This document shows positions 33,980 to 44,510 of a stretch of 64,000 nt of DNA, piece after piece. Location: the NCBI RefSeq assembly GCF_003265705.1, contig NW_020312867.1, positions 359,866 through 423,865 on the forward strand, written 5' to 3'. The notes beneath the pieces are model-generated. The model was not told the origin of the DNA and did not search any database. It saw only the letters and a list, made by a program, of their open reading frames with translations. How positions within the stretch are numbered: the stretch's first letter is position 1; each line of letters starts with the position of its first letter. This DNA is from Callorhinus ursinus (Eukaryota; Chordata; Mammalia; Carnivora; Otariidae). Made by a program: the position numbers and the translations under genes.

Positions 33980-34090
33980 GACATGGCCATGACATTGTGG
34001 AAATGGAGACACTGAGACCAGAGAGAGGAGGGGACATCTCCCCAAGGACACTCTGAGCAGTGGCTGAACTCAGGACAGAAGCTGAAGGGC
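33980..34090 (-). mobile_element. MIR SINE fragment, antisense
   Basis: 'ggaaatggagacactgagac', 'atctccccaaggacactctg' and 'cagtggctgaactcaggaca' follow the reverse-complemented MIR. Confidence 0.55.
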
Positions 34091-34158
34091 TGACCCACTC
34101 ATTGCCTTACATCCTTCAGGTTAAGTCTTTAGGGGAGAGCCTGACAACAGAAAACCTT

Positions 34159-34229
34159 CCTCCCTCCCTGTCTCCCTCCCTCCCTCCCTCCCTTCCTCCC
34201 TTCCTTTCTTCTTTCCTTCCTTCCCCTCC
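34159..34229. repeat. (TCCC)n/(TTCC)n polypyrimidine tract
   Basis: A strand-asymmetric pure pyrimidine run with a single internal G near 34171. Such mirror-like tracts can form triplex DNA. Confidence 0.92.
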
Positions 34230-34749
34230 CTGGAGGCCAATTCATATGGCTCCAGGAGATTTAGACTCTGCCTAGCTCTTCCCTTTGCTCCCTGGAGCTT
34301 ATCACAAAAGGACCTTCATGCCTCTCTGCTGAGGGTCTTCCTATGCTGCCTCCTGGCCTGAGCCACCAGCAGTGGGGGATCTCGCACCCCATCATCACTC
34401 CTGACTGCGGACACCCCTGTCCTGCTTTGATGCGTTCAGAACAGAGCAATGCTTCTCAGCACTGAATCTGAACCGTGCTGCCCAATACTGACGCCCTGGT
34501 CACCCAGCCGTACGCACATGGCATACACAAACACACGTGCGGGCACGCACAGGCACACACACACACTCCAGGGCCCGGGCGGTTCAGCCTGCCGGACTCC
34601 CGGCTGAACTCGAATGGAGACCTCCTGGCTCACCGTGAATGCCAGCTCGACTGCTCCCTCCAAGGCTGAGGAGCCCTGCACCGTGCACAACGGTTACCCA
34701 TGGGTGCTAGTGCTGGGCCCAGCACGGAATTCCCCGCGTGAACAGTCTC
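34230..34749. other. Unassigned
   Basis: Includes a short, impure (AC)n patch at 34528-34566 and a local CpG-bearing segment at 34570-34620. No gene or named repeat. Confidence 0.5.
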
Positions 34750-34905
34750 ACTTCGTCTGCACAAAGAAACCTAGGGGGCCGATGTCATTCCTCCACTTTT
34801 ACAGATAAACAAACTGAGGCCCAGAGAGGTTAAGGAACTGGCTCAGGGCTACAGAGCTAGGAAGTTGCAGAGCTGTGTTTGGCTTCTGAACCCCAGGGCA
34901 ACAGG
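34750..34905 (-). mobile_element. MIR SINE, antisense
   Basis: 'cacttttacagataaacaaa', 'ctgaggcccagagaggttaa', 'ggctcagggctacagagcta' and 'gaagttgcagagctgtgttt' are highly characteristic. Confidence 0.8.
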
Positions 34906-35139
34906 ACTGGCCATCTAGGATGTCCCATAACGACCAAACTGGAGGGCTAGGAGAGTCTGGTGTCCATGGTTTCTTTCTAGGAGAATGTCTTTCTGAAAAA
35001 ATCAGTGGGTGAAACAGGTATTGTCCCCCCAGTCCGGCGCTATAAGGAGCATGGGGGGCTAACAGCATGCCCTCTGTGCCATGGGTGTGCAAGAGAAGGA
35101 AGCCTGGACCGCCTTGGGCTTTGAGGAAGGATTCCCAGC

Positions 35140-35545
35140 CCGGTGACCCCTGGCCTGAATCTTGGAAAATAAGCATGTGATGGGAAAAGCTGTAAAAGAA
35201 TGGCACACTGCAAACAGAGGAAATGTCCTAAGCAGAGGCTAAGAGGAAGACACGGGCCCATATATTAGGGAAACAGTATAAAGTGGGACAAAGCAAATAA
35301 TAAGAGGGCCATGGCAGGAAATAGGAAGTGTAGTCGGCAGGCAGGCCCGGGGGCCTGTGGCCAGACTCAGCAGGAGAGTGATCTGTTCAGACTGTCACTT
35401 CCAATAGCTCTGCTGGGGCAGACATGCTAATTACCCCGGGGGTGGGGGTTAGATGGGGAGGCTGAGATGCAGCCTATTGTGATGCTCCTGGCCTCATGGC
35501 AGCAGAGGCTGAAGCCGGAGGAAGGGCCTCAGGATCAGTGACAGG
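35140..35545 (-). mobile_element. L2 LINE, antisense
   Basis: 'cctgaatcttggaaaataag', 'agagtgatctgttcagactg', 'tccaatagctctgctggggc' and 'cctattgtgatgctcctggc' follow the reverse complement of the L2 3' part. Confidence 0.6.
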
Positions 35546-35699
35546 AAGGGAGCCTCCCTGAACTCGTGAAAAGTCTGTGTCAGTTGGGAAGTACATTCGG
35601 CTTGACTGTATATACAGTGTCCAGTATAGCATCCGAAGCCCACATTTTCCCCAAACCAGGCTGCTTCGGTCCTGGGGACGGCGATCACAGCGGACGTGC

Positions 35700-35900
35700 G
35701 TTCAGTGCTTATGACTTCATGAGGGTCAGATCCCCACAGCAGCCCTGTGATGACTATCCTTACCCCCATTTTACAGACGAGAAAACCGAGACTTAAAAAT
35801 GTGCAGGGACTTTCCCAGAGTCCTGTAACTACTGAGTCACAGAGCAGAGTTTCAAGGCGAGGTAGCTGGACTCCAGAACCCAGGTATGTCTTCTCCCTAT
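35700..35900 (-). mobile_element. MIR SINE, antisense
   Basis: 'cacagcagccctgtgatgac', 'cccccattttacagacgaga', 'ggactttcccagagtcctgt' and 'ggtagctggactccagaacc' follow in order. Confidence 0.78.
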
Positions 35901-35991
35901 CTTCGCAGGCGCAGAAATTAGAGGCAAAGGGAGTAGGGCATTCCACAACCCTCTGGTGGACTCACAAAAGGTCACCTCCTGGCGGCTAACC

Positions 35992-36192
35992 CAGGGTGCC
36001 TCTGTCCCGGCACTGTTGACATTTGGTGGGGAGGCTTGTCTGTGCACTCCTGGTCTCTACCCGTGAGGGGCTAGCCAGTAGCAACCCCCCTCCCCAAATC
36101 AAGAGACAACCAAAACCATCTCCAAAGTTTTCCAGATGTCCTCTTGGGCAGCATAGGGGAGCAAGATCACCCCCAGTTGGGAAGGGTTGATT
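35992..36192 (-). mobile_element. MER20 hAT-Charlie DNA transposon, antisense
   Basis: The plus strand is the reverse complement of MER20: 'cagggtgcctctgtcccggc', 'actgttgacatttggtgggg', 'gtctctacccgtgaggggct', 'agacaaccaaaaccatctcc' and 'agatcacccccagttgggaa'. It is close to full length (about 200 of 219 bp). MER20 is known as a source of endometrial enhancers in placental mammals; whether this copy is active cannot be told from sequence. Confidence 0.78.
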
Positions 36193-37050
36193 TAATCTCA
36201 TCTCTGGATGCCCTGGCAAGAGAGAGCCATCTTTGAAATCCCTTAGGATCCGAGAGGAGCCCCCAGAGGTAGCTGATAATTTGTCCTCTCACCAAGAGAG
36301 CCCTCTGTTCTGCAGATTATTAATGGAGATTTTTCTGGGTGCTGAGACCAGCTCCAGAGAGGCTACCTCAACCCCCTACCTTGGCTAGCAGAGACGACCA
36401 GACTTTGGAGCAAGCAAGGAAAGTCTTCTTGGGAGAAATACATTCTGGGACATATTTATAAGAATTACAGGGTCAGAGTTTAAGTGGGCAATTCTGAGTT
36501 AGTCACCTGAGAGCCCAAATTAGCTTTGCTTCTCTGTGTATTAAGTCCCCTTGGGTGGACTGTTTAATGATTTAATGATGTTTAACTCTGAAGTTCTTCA
36601 AAGCGGAGGAATGCATGCACCCCCAAGGCAGTCTCTTCCTCCCCGGAGCCAGTGGTCCGTGTGCAGCGCCGCCCTGAGACCCCACTCCCTGCTGCGGGCC
36701 TCGCCTTCAGGGCCACCACAGGCGAAGTCTGGGCAAGCCCAGGGCTGTGGGTTAGGTCCCAGAGAGGAGGTCTGTAATTTAGAAGGAGAGCTTACCAGGA
36801 GAGGCGGAGGAGAGAGGACTTAATGAGATTCCGCTGCTCCATTTCTCTGTTCTTAGAAGGACTCTCATTTTATATTTGATCATTTCTGTAATAAGGATTC
36901 ATTTTCAATGTAACATTTACATTTAAAGTGGCAGTATGTCTTTGGTCTCTAAACACCTGCAGTTAAATCGATGGTGGGCGCTGCAAGTCCCAGCGGCTTA
37001 GAATTGAAGAAACATAATACAAACCAGATAGATGCTCAGGACGGGTACAA
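36193..37050. other. Unassigned, with possible conserved noncoding core
   Basis: A short GC-rich segment at 36630-36730 carries several CpG. From 36840 to 36990 the sequence is AT-rich, repeat-free and motif-dense ('ttaaatcgatgg', 'atttgatcatttctg'). Conservation is suspected from its texture only. Confidence 0.4.
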
Positions 37051-37055
37051 AGCTG

Positions 37056-37107
37056 TACATGTAAAAGTGCTTTTTCCATTTACAAAGATAAATGATTTTT
37101 ACATGTA
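37056..37107. repeat. 11-bp inverted repeat
   Basis: tacatgtaaaa at 37056-37066 faces its exact complement ttttacatgta at 37097-37107 across a 30-base spacer. Each arm also contains the palindrome acatgt. Confidence 0.8.
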
Positions 37108-37109
37108 AG

Positions 37110-37225
37110 TGCACTTAAACATACATTAAGCCATGGCAGTATATGTCAGTTTATCTCCATTTTACAGATGAGAAAAATTGAAGCTCAAGGCACTTATGTT
37201 ATACTCCCAAGGTCACACAGTAGGT
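37110..37225 (-). mobile_element. MIR SINE fragment, antisense
   Basis: 'ttatctccattttacagatg', 'agaaaaattgaagctcaagg' and 'cccaaggtcacacagtaggt' are the MIR core. An A run follows. Confidence 0.7.
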
Positions 37226-37534
37226 TAAAAAAAAAAAGGGGTGGATTGTAGCCCCAAACAGTCTGGGGTCACCTCCTCAGATGATGTGGGATCTCTCTTT
37301 ACTCCCTGACCCTCCAAACCTCAGCAAGTTTCAGTTCCAGTCCCTCCACCTGCCAAAATTGGACTTTGTCTTCATATATGGCAAATTCATTCCTACCAAT
37401 ACCCAGCCTCCTTGATCCACAGCCTCTCTTCACCTGAGCTCGCCATTCAAATGTAGATCAAGTCGCCTGATGAGGTTGCTTGAAGGGCAAAATGAAGTAT
37501 CCTGGCACGGTGGACGGCATCTAAGAAAAAGGGC
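37226..37534. other. Unassigned
   Basis: Spacer between two MIR copies with no assignable content. Confidence 0.5.
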
Positions 37535-37780
37535 AGCAACTTCCGATAGCCCTTAGTACGTGCCAGTCTCTGTTGTAAGTACTTTACGTTAATTGGTTTT
37601 ATTCTCCAAAATCTGATGCAAGTATGTTTTCATGCCCTTTTGACAGATGAGGGACTGAAGCACAGCGAGGTCGAATCACTTGCCCAAGGTCATATGGCTG
37701 ACCGGTGGTAGAGCTGGGACTGGAGCCCAGACCCCCTGGTCCCAGCACCTGGGCCCTTGCAACTCTGCGACTATCCCCTT
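37535..37780 (-). mobile_element. MIR SINE, antisense, full length
   Basis: The best MIR in the window: 'ccttagtacgtgccagtctc', 'gtactttacgttaattggtt', 'cttttgacagatgagggact', 'cacttgcccaaggtcatatg', 'agagctgggactggagccca' and 'cccagcacctgggcccttgc'. Confidence 0.88.
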
Positions 37781-38444
37781 CTCATTCCCAGCGTCCTCCA
37801 GAACTTTTGTCCCTAACAGTAAGTTGACAGCTACTGTAGAATGTCTGGTATTACAGTTTTATGTGTTTGTCTCATTTACCCAACTCCTCCAAAATATTTA
37901 TATTCTCTTACAGTAGCATAAGAACATTTCCCGAGTCATGCCCGGGTTGGGCAGGAAAGTGTGACATGTCAAAGTAGTCAGGTGGGACTTCCAGGGGTCT
38001 CAGCAAGCCTTGGACACACAGTTACTCTGTTGCAGTCTCAGGAGCTGGCCCATCCTCCAGTGTTTTGCCTCAACTTCCAGCAGGGACTTCTCTTCTTTCC
38101 TAAATAATGAGTTTTTATGGCCAGAAAGCAGGGGTTTACTATCCGAGGTGAATGTTGGGAAGGGAGAAGCTACAGCATGAAGTCACCCAAAGTATAAAGT
38201 ACATAGAATATAGGCAAGGGTATCAGAAGATTGAGCTTTACTTACAGGGCAACCCGCCTACCTCCAGGTTGCAAAGATTTGCCCCAGAAAATGAACCACA
38301 GAAATCATCTATGGATGTAACTAATCTCTGGATGCTTTTACATTGTAGCATGTAATTCAAACATTGGCTCTCATTTCTATCACTGTGTCTCCACTGTTAG
38401 CAGGACTCACTGGCAAGACTTCGGGGAGTTTATATCGCATGCAA
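37781..38444. other. Unassigned
   Basis: No repeat recognised. The 67- and 78-codon frames are unremarkable. Confidence 0.5.
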
Positions 38445-38570
38445 TTACATAATAGCTAATACTTACTGAGTTTTTACTATGTGCTAGGAACTGCTCCACG
38501 CACTTTGTACATATTCACTCCTTTAACCGTCCCTTCAACTTCGTGACGGAGGGAGGGTGAAGGGCATTGC
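38445..38570 (-). mobile_element. MIR SINE 3' part, antisense
   Basis: 'taatagctaatacttactga', 'tttactatgtgctaggaact' and 'cacgcactttgtacatattc' are the reverse-complemented MIR tail. It is interrupted after about 38545. Confidence 0.72.
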
Positions 38571-38639
38571 TCTTGGACCTCTACGGGAAAGGACCATCTC
38601 CTGGACCCTGCACTTTGGATACTGCATTCCACAAACATA

Positions 38640-39868
38640 CACACAAAAGTACTTTTATTACAATCTCATGGACTCCTTGGGGAAATGGCTGATTCTGGCA
38701 CAGGGGCAGAAAGTATACAAGATGAGCCTGTAGCAGCCTATAGTGCCAGAAAGTAAGGATGTGCTCAAAAATCTTTAAAAAAAAAAAAAAGACAGAAGTA
38801 CGTCTAAGGGACACAGGAGTCAACAGAAAAGACTCCCAACGGCCAAAGCTGGAAAAATTCAGGCAAAACATTGTTTAAAATAGTATTGGATTATAGCTCA
38901 AAATATAAGATAAATATCCATCAGTCCACACTGATATAAAAAAAATGATTTAACAAAGGGGTGCCTGAGTGGCTTAATCTGTTAAGCGTTCCGACTCTTG
39001 ATTTTGTCTGGGGTCGTGATCTCAGGGGGGTGAGACTGAGCCCTGCGTCTGGCTCCACACTAGGAGTGGAGCCTGCTTGAGATTCTCTCTCTCCCTCTGC
39101 CCCTCTCCCTGCTCCCTCTCTCTCTCTCTCTCTCAAATAAATAAATAAATCTTTTAAAAACTGATTCAAAAAACAAATGGAAGTGAAGAGACAAATCTCC
39201 CATAAAGAAGTGTTACAAATAATTTATGCAGATACTTCACCCTCGAGGAGGTGAGGCATAACTCCCACACTGGAAGTACAGGCTGCTCACAATGACTTCC
39301 TTCCAAAGAGTACGGTATGGAAAGGGGGTTGGGGGGGGATGCTGAGTAACATTCCATGGGAGAAACCTGATAAACACTATCTCAGCCAGGTGACCAAAGT
39401 CAATGTCGACCCTGATAAGTGCCGTTGACAGTCTACACTGCACTTCACATCTGTGGTCTTCTTTCCAAAACCTATCAGCCCAGTAAAGCATAAGAAAAAC
39501 ATCAGAAGAGTCCCAATTTCATTCCAAATTCAAATCTCAAATTTCTTGAGGCCATCAAAAACAGGGAAAGTCTGAGAAGCTGTCACAGGCAAGAGGACCC
39601 AAGGGCAACAAGACTACTGAATATATATGTGATATTCTGTTTGGGATACTGGACTAGAAATAGGATATTAGGGGAAAACTGAGAAAATTTAAATAAAGTA
39701 TGGACTTTAGCTAATAGCAGTGTATCAATATTGGTTCATCACTTGTAACAAAGATACCATATGAGTGTAAGATGTTAAAAATCAGGCAAACTGGATGTCT
39801 AGGACGTTTCTGTATTCACAATTTTCCTACAAATCTAAAGCCGTTCTAAAATAAAAAGTTTATTCAAA
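38640..39868 (+). mobile_element. L1M 3' UTR, split by a CAN SINE
   Basis: Old L1 3' UTR in sense: 'gggaaatggctgattctggc', 'tacaagatgagcctgtagca', then after the SINE 'atcaatattggttcatcact', 'gagtgtaagatgttaaaaat', 'acaattttcctacaaatcta' and the terminal 'gttctaaaataaaaagttta'. About 1 kb of LINE DNA is left once the SINE is removed. The 82-96-codon frames here are non-coding. Confidence 0.78.
38958..39150 (+). mobile_element. CAN SINE inside L1M
   Basis: Begins 'ggggtgcctgagtggcttaa', continues through 'ggggtcgtgatctcaggg' and a (TC)n tract, and ends in an (AAAT)n tail. Imperfect flanking words, 'tgatttaacaaa' and 'tgattcaaaaaa', look like a decayed target-site duplication. Confidence 0.92.
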
Positions 39869-40575
39869 ACAGTGTTTTTAAATACCTCACAGTGCCTCTG
39901 TCACATGGGAATCAGAGCCCTATATAGCCACTATCATGATTAACATTATTTAGATCCCAGGGAAATGCTTGTCACCGCTCTTGCCCAATGGATGCCCTTG
40001 AAACCAAAAGAGACTGCTTGAATGTCATGAGGTCTGTTGTCTTCAGAGATGGACACTGCTCTAGAGTCGGGGAGGATTTGAGAGAAGAGAAAAGATACAT
40101 TAATTAGCTTGTCAAATCTTTCCTCTGGGCAGGAATGCAATAGATTCTTCTTATAACAAAGTATGATTTCTTGGTGGTGACAAGCATCCATTTTCTTTCT
40201 TCTTTTCATTTCCAATTTAGAGTTCTCCAGTTATTCACAAATCAGTGCAGTATTCAAAACAGAGCACATAGCAGCTACAGAATATTTTGCAATGTTAAGC
40301 AATTCATATTTCTCTGAAATTTGAATATATGTAAGTCTAGACATAACATGCATGAAACATGATACTGCTTTGTTACACAGACAACTAGATGAATATTAAA
40401 TCCCAGAGTGGTGATTTTTTTTAAATTTTTCTGCAAATTTTTGATTAAATTCTCAATAAATTAAAAATACAGTTTTATTCAAGTGTTATTAAATTAGTGA
40501 TACTTATTCATTTTAATTTTTGTTTGTCTTTTGCTTTTTTAAGTGAGCTTTTTATTTTGCCTTTTGCTTTTATTA
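39869..40575. other. Unassigned, AT-rich
   Basis: AT content rises strongly after 40230. The 89-codon minus-strand frame at 39946-40215 is lysine-rich at its start and unrecognised. T-rich words near 40410-40560 may be the edge of another LINE. Confidence 0.45.
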
Positions 40576-40660
40576 CTTTTTAATTCAATTAGCAAACATA
40601 TAGTACATAGTTTCAGATGTAGTGTTCAATAATTTATCAGTTCTGTATAACACCCATTGC
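40576..40660 (-). mobile_element. Carnivore L1 3' tip, antisense, severely truncated
   Basis: Only about 85 bp: 'ttaattcaattagcaaacat', 'atagtttcagatgtagtgtt' and 'tataacacccattg', the reverse complement of the same L1 3' end seen at 24341-24550. Likely duplications, 'tgcttttatta' before and 'tgcttttaataa' beyond the SINE, suggest an independent, almost fully 5'-truncated insertion. Confidence 0.7.
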
Positions 40661-40665
40661 TTTTA

Positions 40666-40855
40666 TTTTTATTTTTTAATTTTATTTGTTTATTTATTTG
40701 ACAGAAAGAGAGAGAGCACAAGCAGGGGGAGCAGGAGAGGGAGAAACAGGCTCCCCGCCAAGCAGGGAGCCTGATGCGGGACTCAATCCCAGGACCCTGG
40801 GATCATGACCTGAGCTGAAGGCAGGCACTTAACCATCTGAGCCACCCAGGTGCCC
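40666..40855 (-). mobile_element. CAN SINE, antisense, at the end of the L1 tip
   Basis: Reads from 'attttatttgtttatttatt' through 'gggactcaatcccaggaccc' to 'gagccacccaggtgccc'. A 17-bp duplication with one mismatch, aa(c/t)acccattgctttta, lies at 40649-40665 and 40856-40872. It includes the last L1 bases, so the SINE came after the L1. Confidence 0.94.
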
Positions 40856-40872
40856 AATACCCATTGCTTTTA

Positions 40873-41439
40873 ATAAGTACTTTTCAATATTTGAGAACAC
40901 TAACATTTTTTAAAACATTTAAAAAAATTATATTTTACATTTACTTTTTCATTCTTCATACTGATACTTACATTTTCAACATTGACTTCAGTTTGCATTT
41001 TTGATGGGTATAAGATATGAATATATGAAAATATATACACACTTTGAATATCTATTATGTTATAATGTTTAGGTCATTATTGCCAATAGAACAAAAATGA
41101 TATGCTATCTGGTCATAACAACATCATTAGTGACTTTGCTGACAAACTGAAGGAATAAATAAATTTTATGGAATAAACAAAATAATTTATGGATCACATA
41201 TGCCTTGATTACTCACCCAACATCTCTGTTCCTCTAACAGCACACCCAGACCCATGCGATAATAATTAAATTCAGCTATCTTTTATATTTAAATGTCTTT
41301 TAGTCATATACATACCATAGCTTACACATTTTAATTTTGAAGGTGTATTTGTCAAAGCAGGAGGATAGAAAATACTTGCTTTAAGAGTTCGCTAGCCTGG
41401 TGTACAGTTTTTAAGTCCTTAGTCATTGGTATGACAGTC
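40873..41439. other. Unassigned, AT-rich
   Basis: Roughly 70% A+T, with no frame over 60 codons and no repeat I can name. Confidence 0.5.
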
Positions 41440-41640
41440 TCTATTTGTGCCCACGCCCTGGCCCTGCAAATATCAGTGGTCTAGACTGTAAACCTATTTT
41501 ACAGACCTGAACACTGAGGCACAGAGCAGTCATGGGCTTACCTGATACCGCACAGCTGAGAACCCTGGCAGAGCTGAATTCAAACAAGGCAGAGGCAAGG
41601 TTCTTGACCACCGAGAGACTGCCTCTCCTGGGCCTTTGGA
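41440..41640 (-). mobile_element. MIR SINE, antisense
   Basis: 'ctattttacagacctgaaca', 'ctgaggcacagagcagtcat', 'gccgcacagctgagaacc' with one change, and 'gcagagctgaattcaaacaa' follow in order. Confidence 0.75.
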
Positions 41641-42119
41641 AGTGCTTGCTGTTTGGGGGCAGTGAGCATGCTCCCTGCTCCAGTTAAAACATCTGCCCCC
41701 TTGAGAAGATTCTCAAGGCTGCCTTGTTAATAGGAAATCTAGGTCCAGGGGAAAATTCCCAGAGAAAATATCCTGGGGTTGGAGCAGAGGGAGGGGAACC
41801 TCCCTGGCACCCCCAAACCACAGCCTCTCTCTTACCTTTATAAACATTAGAACTCTGTCTCAAATAGCAGTAGAGAAACCTAAAACGATACATAAAAGCC
41901 CGAAAACTCAACCGTGAAGTGAGAAAAAATTCTCTCTCCTCAAAAGGTTAAAACATACACATTCTCTCCTTCCTCTCCCCACACGGAGACCTTCTACCAT
42001 CTCCGTTCTTCCAGACCCCTCTCTTGGGTCCACCTGAAAGCGGGAAGCAGGAGGAACCCCATCTCCAGCCCCACCCCCACCGCCCCCAGTTTCCTTTCCT
42101 GACAGCCCAGGCAGTAGCA
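41641..42119. other. Unassigned, C-rich on plus strand
   Basis: C-rich at 42035-42090. The 70- and 94-codon minus-strand frames encode Gly/Trp-rich low-complexity sequence and are artefacts. Confidence 0.5.
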
Positions 42120-42540
42120 ACTGCTATCAGGCTGTAATTTAAAGCAAACCAGTGCAAACTTGAACTAACTTTATGTGGGTGATTGATGGGTCGAGGGGGC
42201 TTTTTTTCCCCACTTGCATTAGATTCTTGCAAGTAGGTATTATGATCCTAACACATCTAATATTATTCTTTAATCCACTCAACAGCAATGTTTGGCATCT
42301 AGCTTTATAATAAAAGGTATCAATTAGCTGCTGTCGATGTTTTCAGAGGCAATATCTAATTACAGTCACTTGCTATAGGCTATCTTGTTAAAAAATTTGA
42401 GCAGAATGAGTAAGTATTCCTGACAAGTTCAATGCATTATTAAAGGTGTAATTACTCAGTTATTGCTCATGTAATCCTGAGTTAATTATGTGACTTCAAA
42501 ATTCATCACTTTTATGTTTATTGAACTTTGATAAGTTCAC
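42120..42540. promoter_or_regulatory. Candidate conserved noncoding enhancer, homeodomain-motif rich
   Basis: Repeat-free, AT-rich block with at least five homeodomain core sites: gtaattt (42134), CAATTAG (42321), CTAATTAC (about 42357), GTAATTAC (42448) and GTTAATTA (42481). It also carries TTTATAATAAA and ATTATTAAAG words. This density is typical of developmental enhancers, but there is no cross-species evidence here. No frame above 60 codons lies fully inside it. Confidence 0.35.
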
Positions 42541-43189
42541 CCATATCTGATTTATCCTGATGTTCTGTTCCCTTGCTTATTTCAAACTGAATCTCCTAGA
42601 CCAGTTGGTTAGAAAGCGAATAGACTTTGGATTACTCTAGACTCAGAACTGTCAGCAATGGTTATCTTGCAGGGGTAAGGGGGCATCCAAAATGGCCATT
42701 TGTAGGGGACCCCAGTATGGAGGAAAGGTAGAGGTAACCTAAGAATATTTTCAGGTAGCCATAAGGTCAATCCCAAGTCATTTCCAGGAAGTGGGCACAC
42801 ATGTCCTTTACCACATATTTCTGCTCCACAGATATTTGTGGACTACTGAGGGTCTGGCCAAGCTGAGAGCAACCTGTGGCCATGGTCAGGGTTTTGCTCC
42901 TGGTGACTAAAATTAAGAGAACCCCAATGTTGAGATACTGTTATATAGAGACGCCAATTCTGATTCACCCAAACCTTGAAAAAGGTGGCTCCAAGCCACT
43001 TGCAGATAAATGCCAAGTGAGGAACATGGTACAGAAGCAGAGGGAGTATGATAAGCTCGGGGTTAGTCATGTGCTGCATTCCCGCTGGCCTTCTCTTGGG
43101 TGCAGCCTAAGAATGTTCTGTCTGTCTTCCTCTCCCTTTGATCATCATCACCCTTCTGGGCAGCATTTCATCTGACAGTCCCTTCCACC
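42541..43189. other. Unassigned
   Basis: No named repeat. Frames up to 99 codons (42876-43175, +) lack domains. Confidence 0.5.
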
Positions 43190-43275
43190 CCTGAGAGCAG
43201 AATCCCGTTCCTTAGCCTGTCTGAGCTCGAGTTTGCACATCTGAAAATGGGTTGAGGCCCAGATGAGGGCCTCAT
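43190..43275 (+). mobile_element. MIR SINE fragment
   Basis: 'gttccttagcctgtctgagc' and 'gtttgcacatctgaaaatgg' match the MIR core. Short. Confidence 0.5.
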
Positions 43276-43719
43276 CTGCCTCTGAGAGTTCTTGGGAAGC
43301 AGAGGTCTTCACAAATGTGGCTGATAAATAAGGAAAATCTTTTCTGTACTGTGGGAGGCCCAAGGCACTCGGTGCTCCTTCATAGCCCTTCACCTGCCAC
43401 GACAACCACATTTGATATCCCTTGGGCAAATCTAAAGTTCCTTAAACACTTTCATTTAATATTTAGCTCTGCCCCCTTTTATTCCCCAGTGCGTGACTCA
43501 CGATGTCTGGGATGGACATTCTACAAACAATGCCTGCCCCTTCAAATAGGCCTTGTGGAAACAACTTTTCCAAACAAATAGTAACACATGCTAATTATCC
43601 TTGAATAGGGTCTTGGTCTAATGGGCCAAATATATAAACATAAGTTCACAGTATAATATGCTGAAGAACATCAAAATGGTGTTCCAGGGACAGAGAGGTT
43701 CAGGCCCACAACTTCTGAG
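43276..43719. other. Unassigned
   Basis: No gene or repeat recognised. Confidence 0.5.
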
Positions 43720-44040
43720 TCTGGAAGGATGAATGGGAATTTCCCAAAGACAATGGGAGAAAGGGCCTCCGTGCCAGATAAGGTTGGTAGAGGTGAGCAG
43801 ATGGGAGAAGGCATGGCATTCGTGCAGAAGGACTGGAATGTCACTGTGTCTGCATCATGAAGAAGTATTGCAGGAGAGAGAAGGGAAGGACGTAAAGCAG
43901 AGAGGAAGGTTGGAGTCAGATTTTGAAGGACACTGCATGAAGACTCCATCTTGGCTGACAGCAAACAGGGTAACTGAAGTTCAGCGGATGCTGGCATGGC
44001 CTGATTTCTCCGATGGCTACATTATGAAGTTATCAAGGGA
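43720..44040 (-). mobile_element. L2 LINE, antisense (weak)
   Basis: 'gatgggagaaggcatggcat', 'agattttgaaggacactgca' and 'gctggcatggcctgatttct' are placed as in a reverse-complemented L2. The 110-codon frame on top is a shadow. Confidence 0.42.
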
Positions 44041-44159
44041 TATCTTCTTAAGATATCCCTACTGAATTGGGATTTGCTGTTCAATCACTATATAAAGATA
44101 TATGATGATAGATAGAGAAAAGTGTTTTGTTTTGGGGAAAATAAAGGCAGGTTTAGGAC

Positions 44160-44510
44160 CTCAAAAATGTTAAGTTTCCTCGAGCTCAGTCTTCTTAAAC
44201 CAATCCTAAGCATTTCTAAGCAGCCCAGGAACAGCTTCTTCATTACTTGCACCATTACCTGTCTCCCTGCGAGGGGCACCTTGATTCCGCCCATGTCAGC
44301 AACTCTGAGCAAGACCATCCCCTTCATAGGTTTGAAGATAATTCCTCCTGCTCCTCTGGACCTCCTTTTCTCAAGATGAAATGCCCTCAATTTCTCCAGT
44401 TGCTTCTCAGATACTATGGTTCCTGGATAAGCCATGATTCTGCTCATCACTTCTGGGGTGTCAGGGACCCAGTGTGGTGCCCACCACTGCTGGCACTCTG
44501 GGTTTGTTCC
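44160..44510. mobile_element. Ancient interspersed repeat, family unassigned (weak)
   Basis: 'cctctggacctccttttctc', 'aatttctccagttgcttctc' and 'agtgtggtgcccaccactgc' recall a known mammalian dispersed repeat. It also holds a 155-codon minus-strand frame (44088-44555). The repeat-like plus-strand text makes a gene unlikely. Confidence 0.35.
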
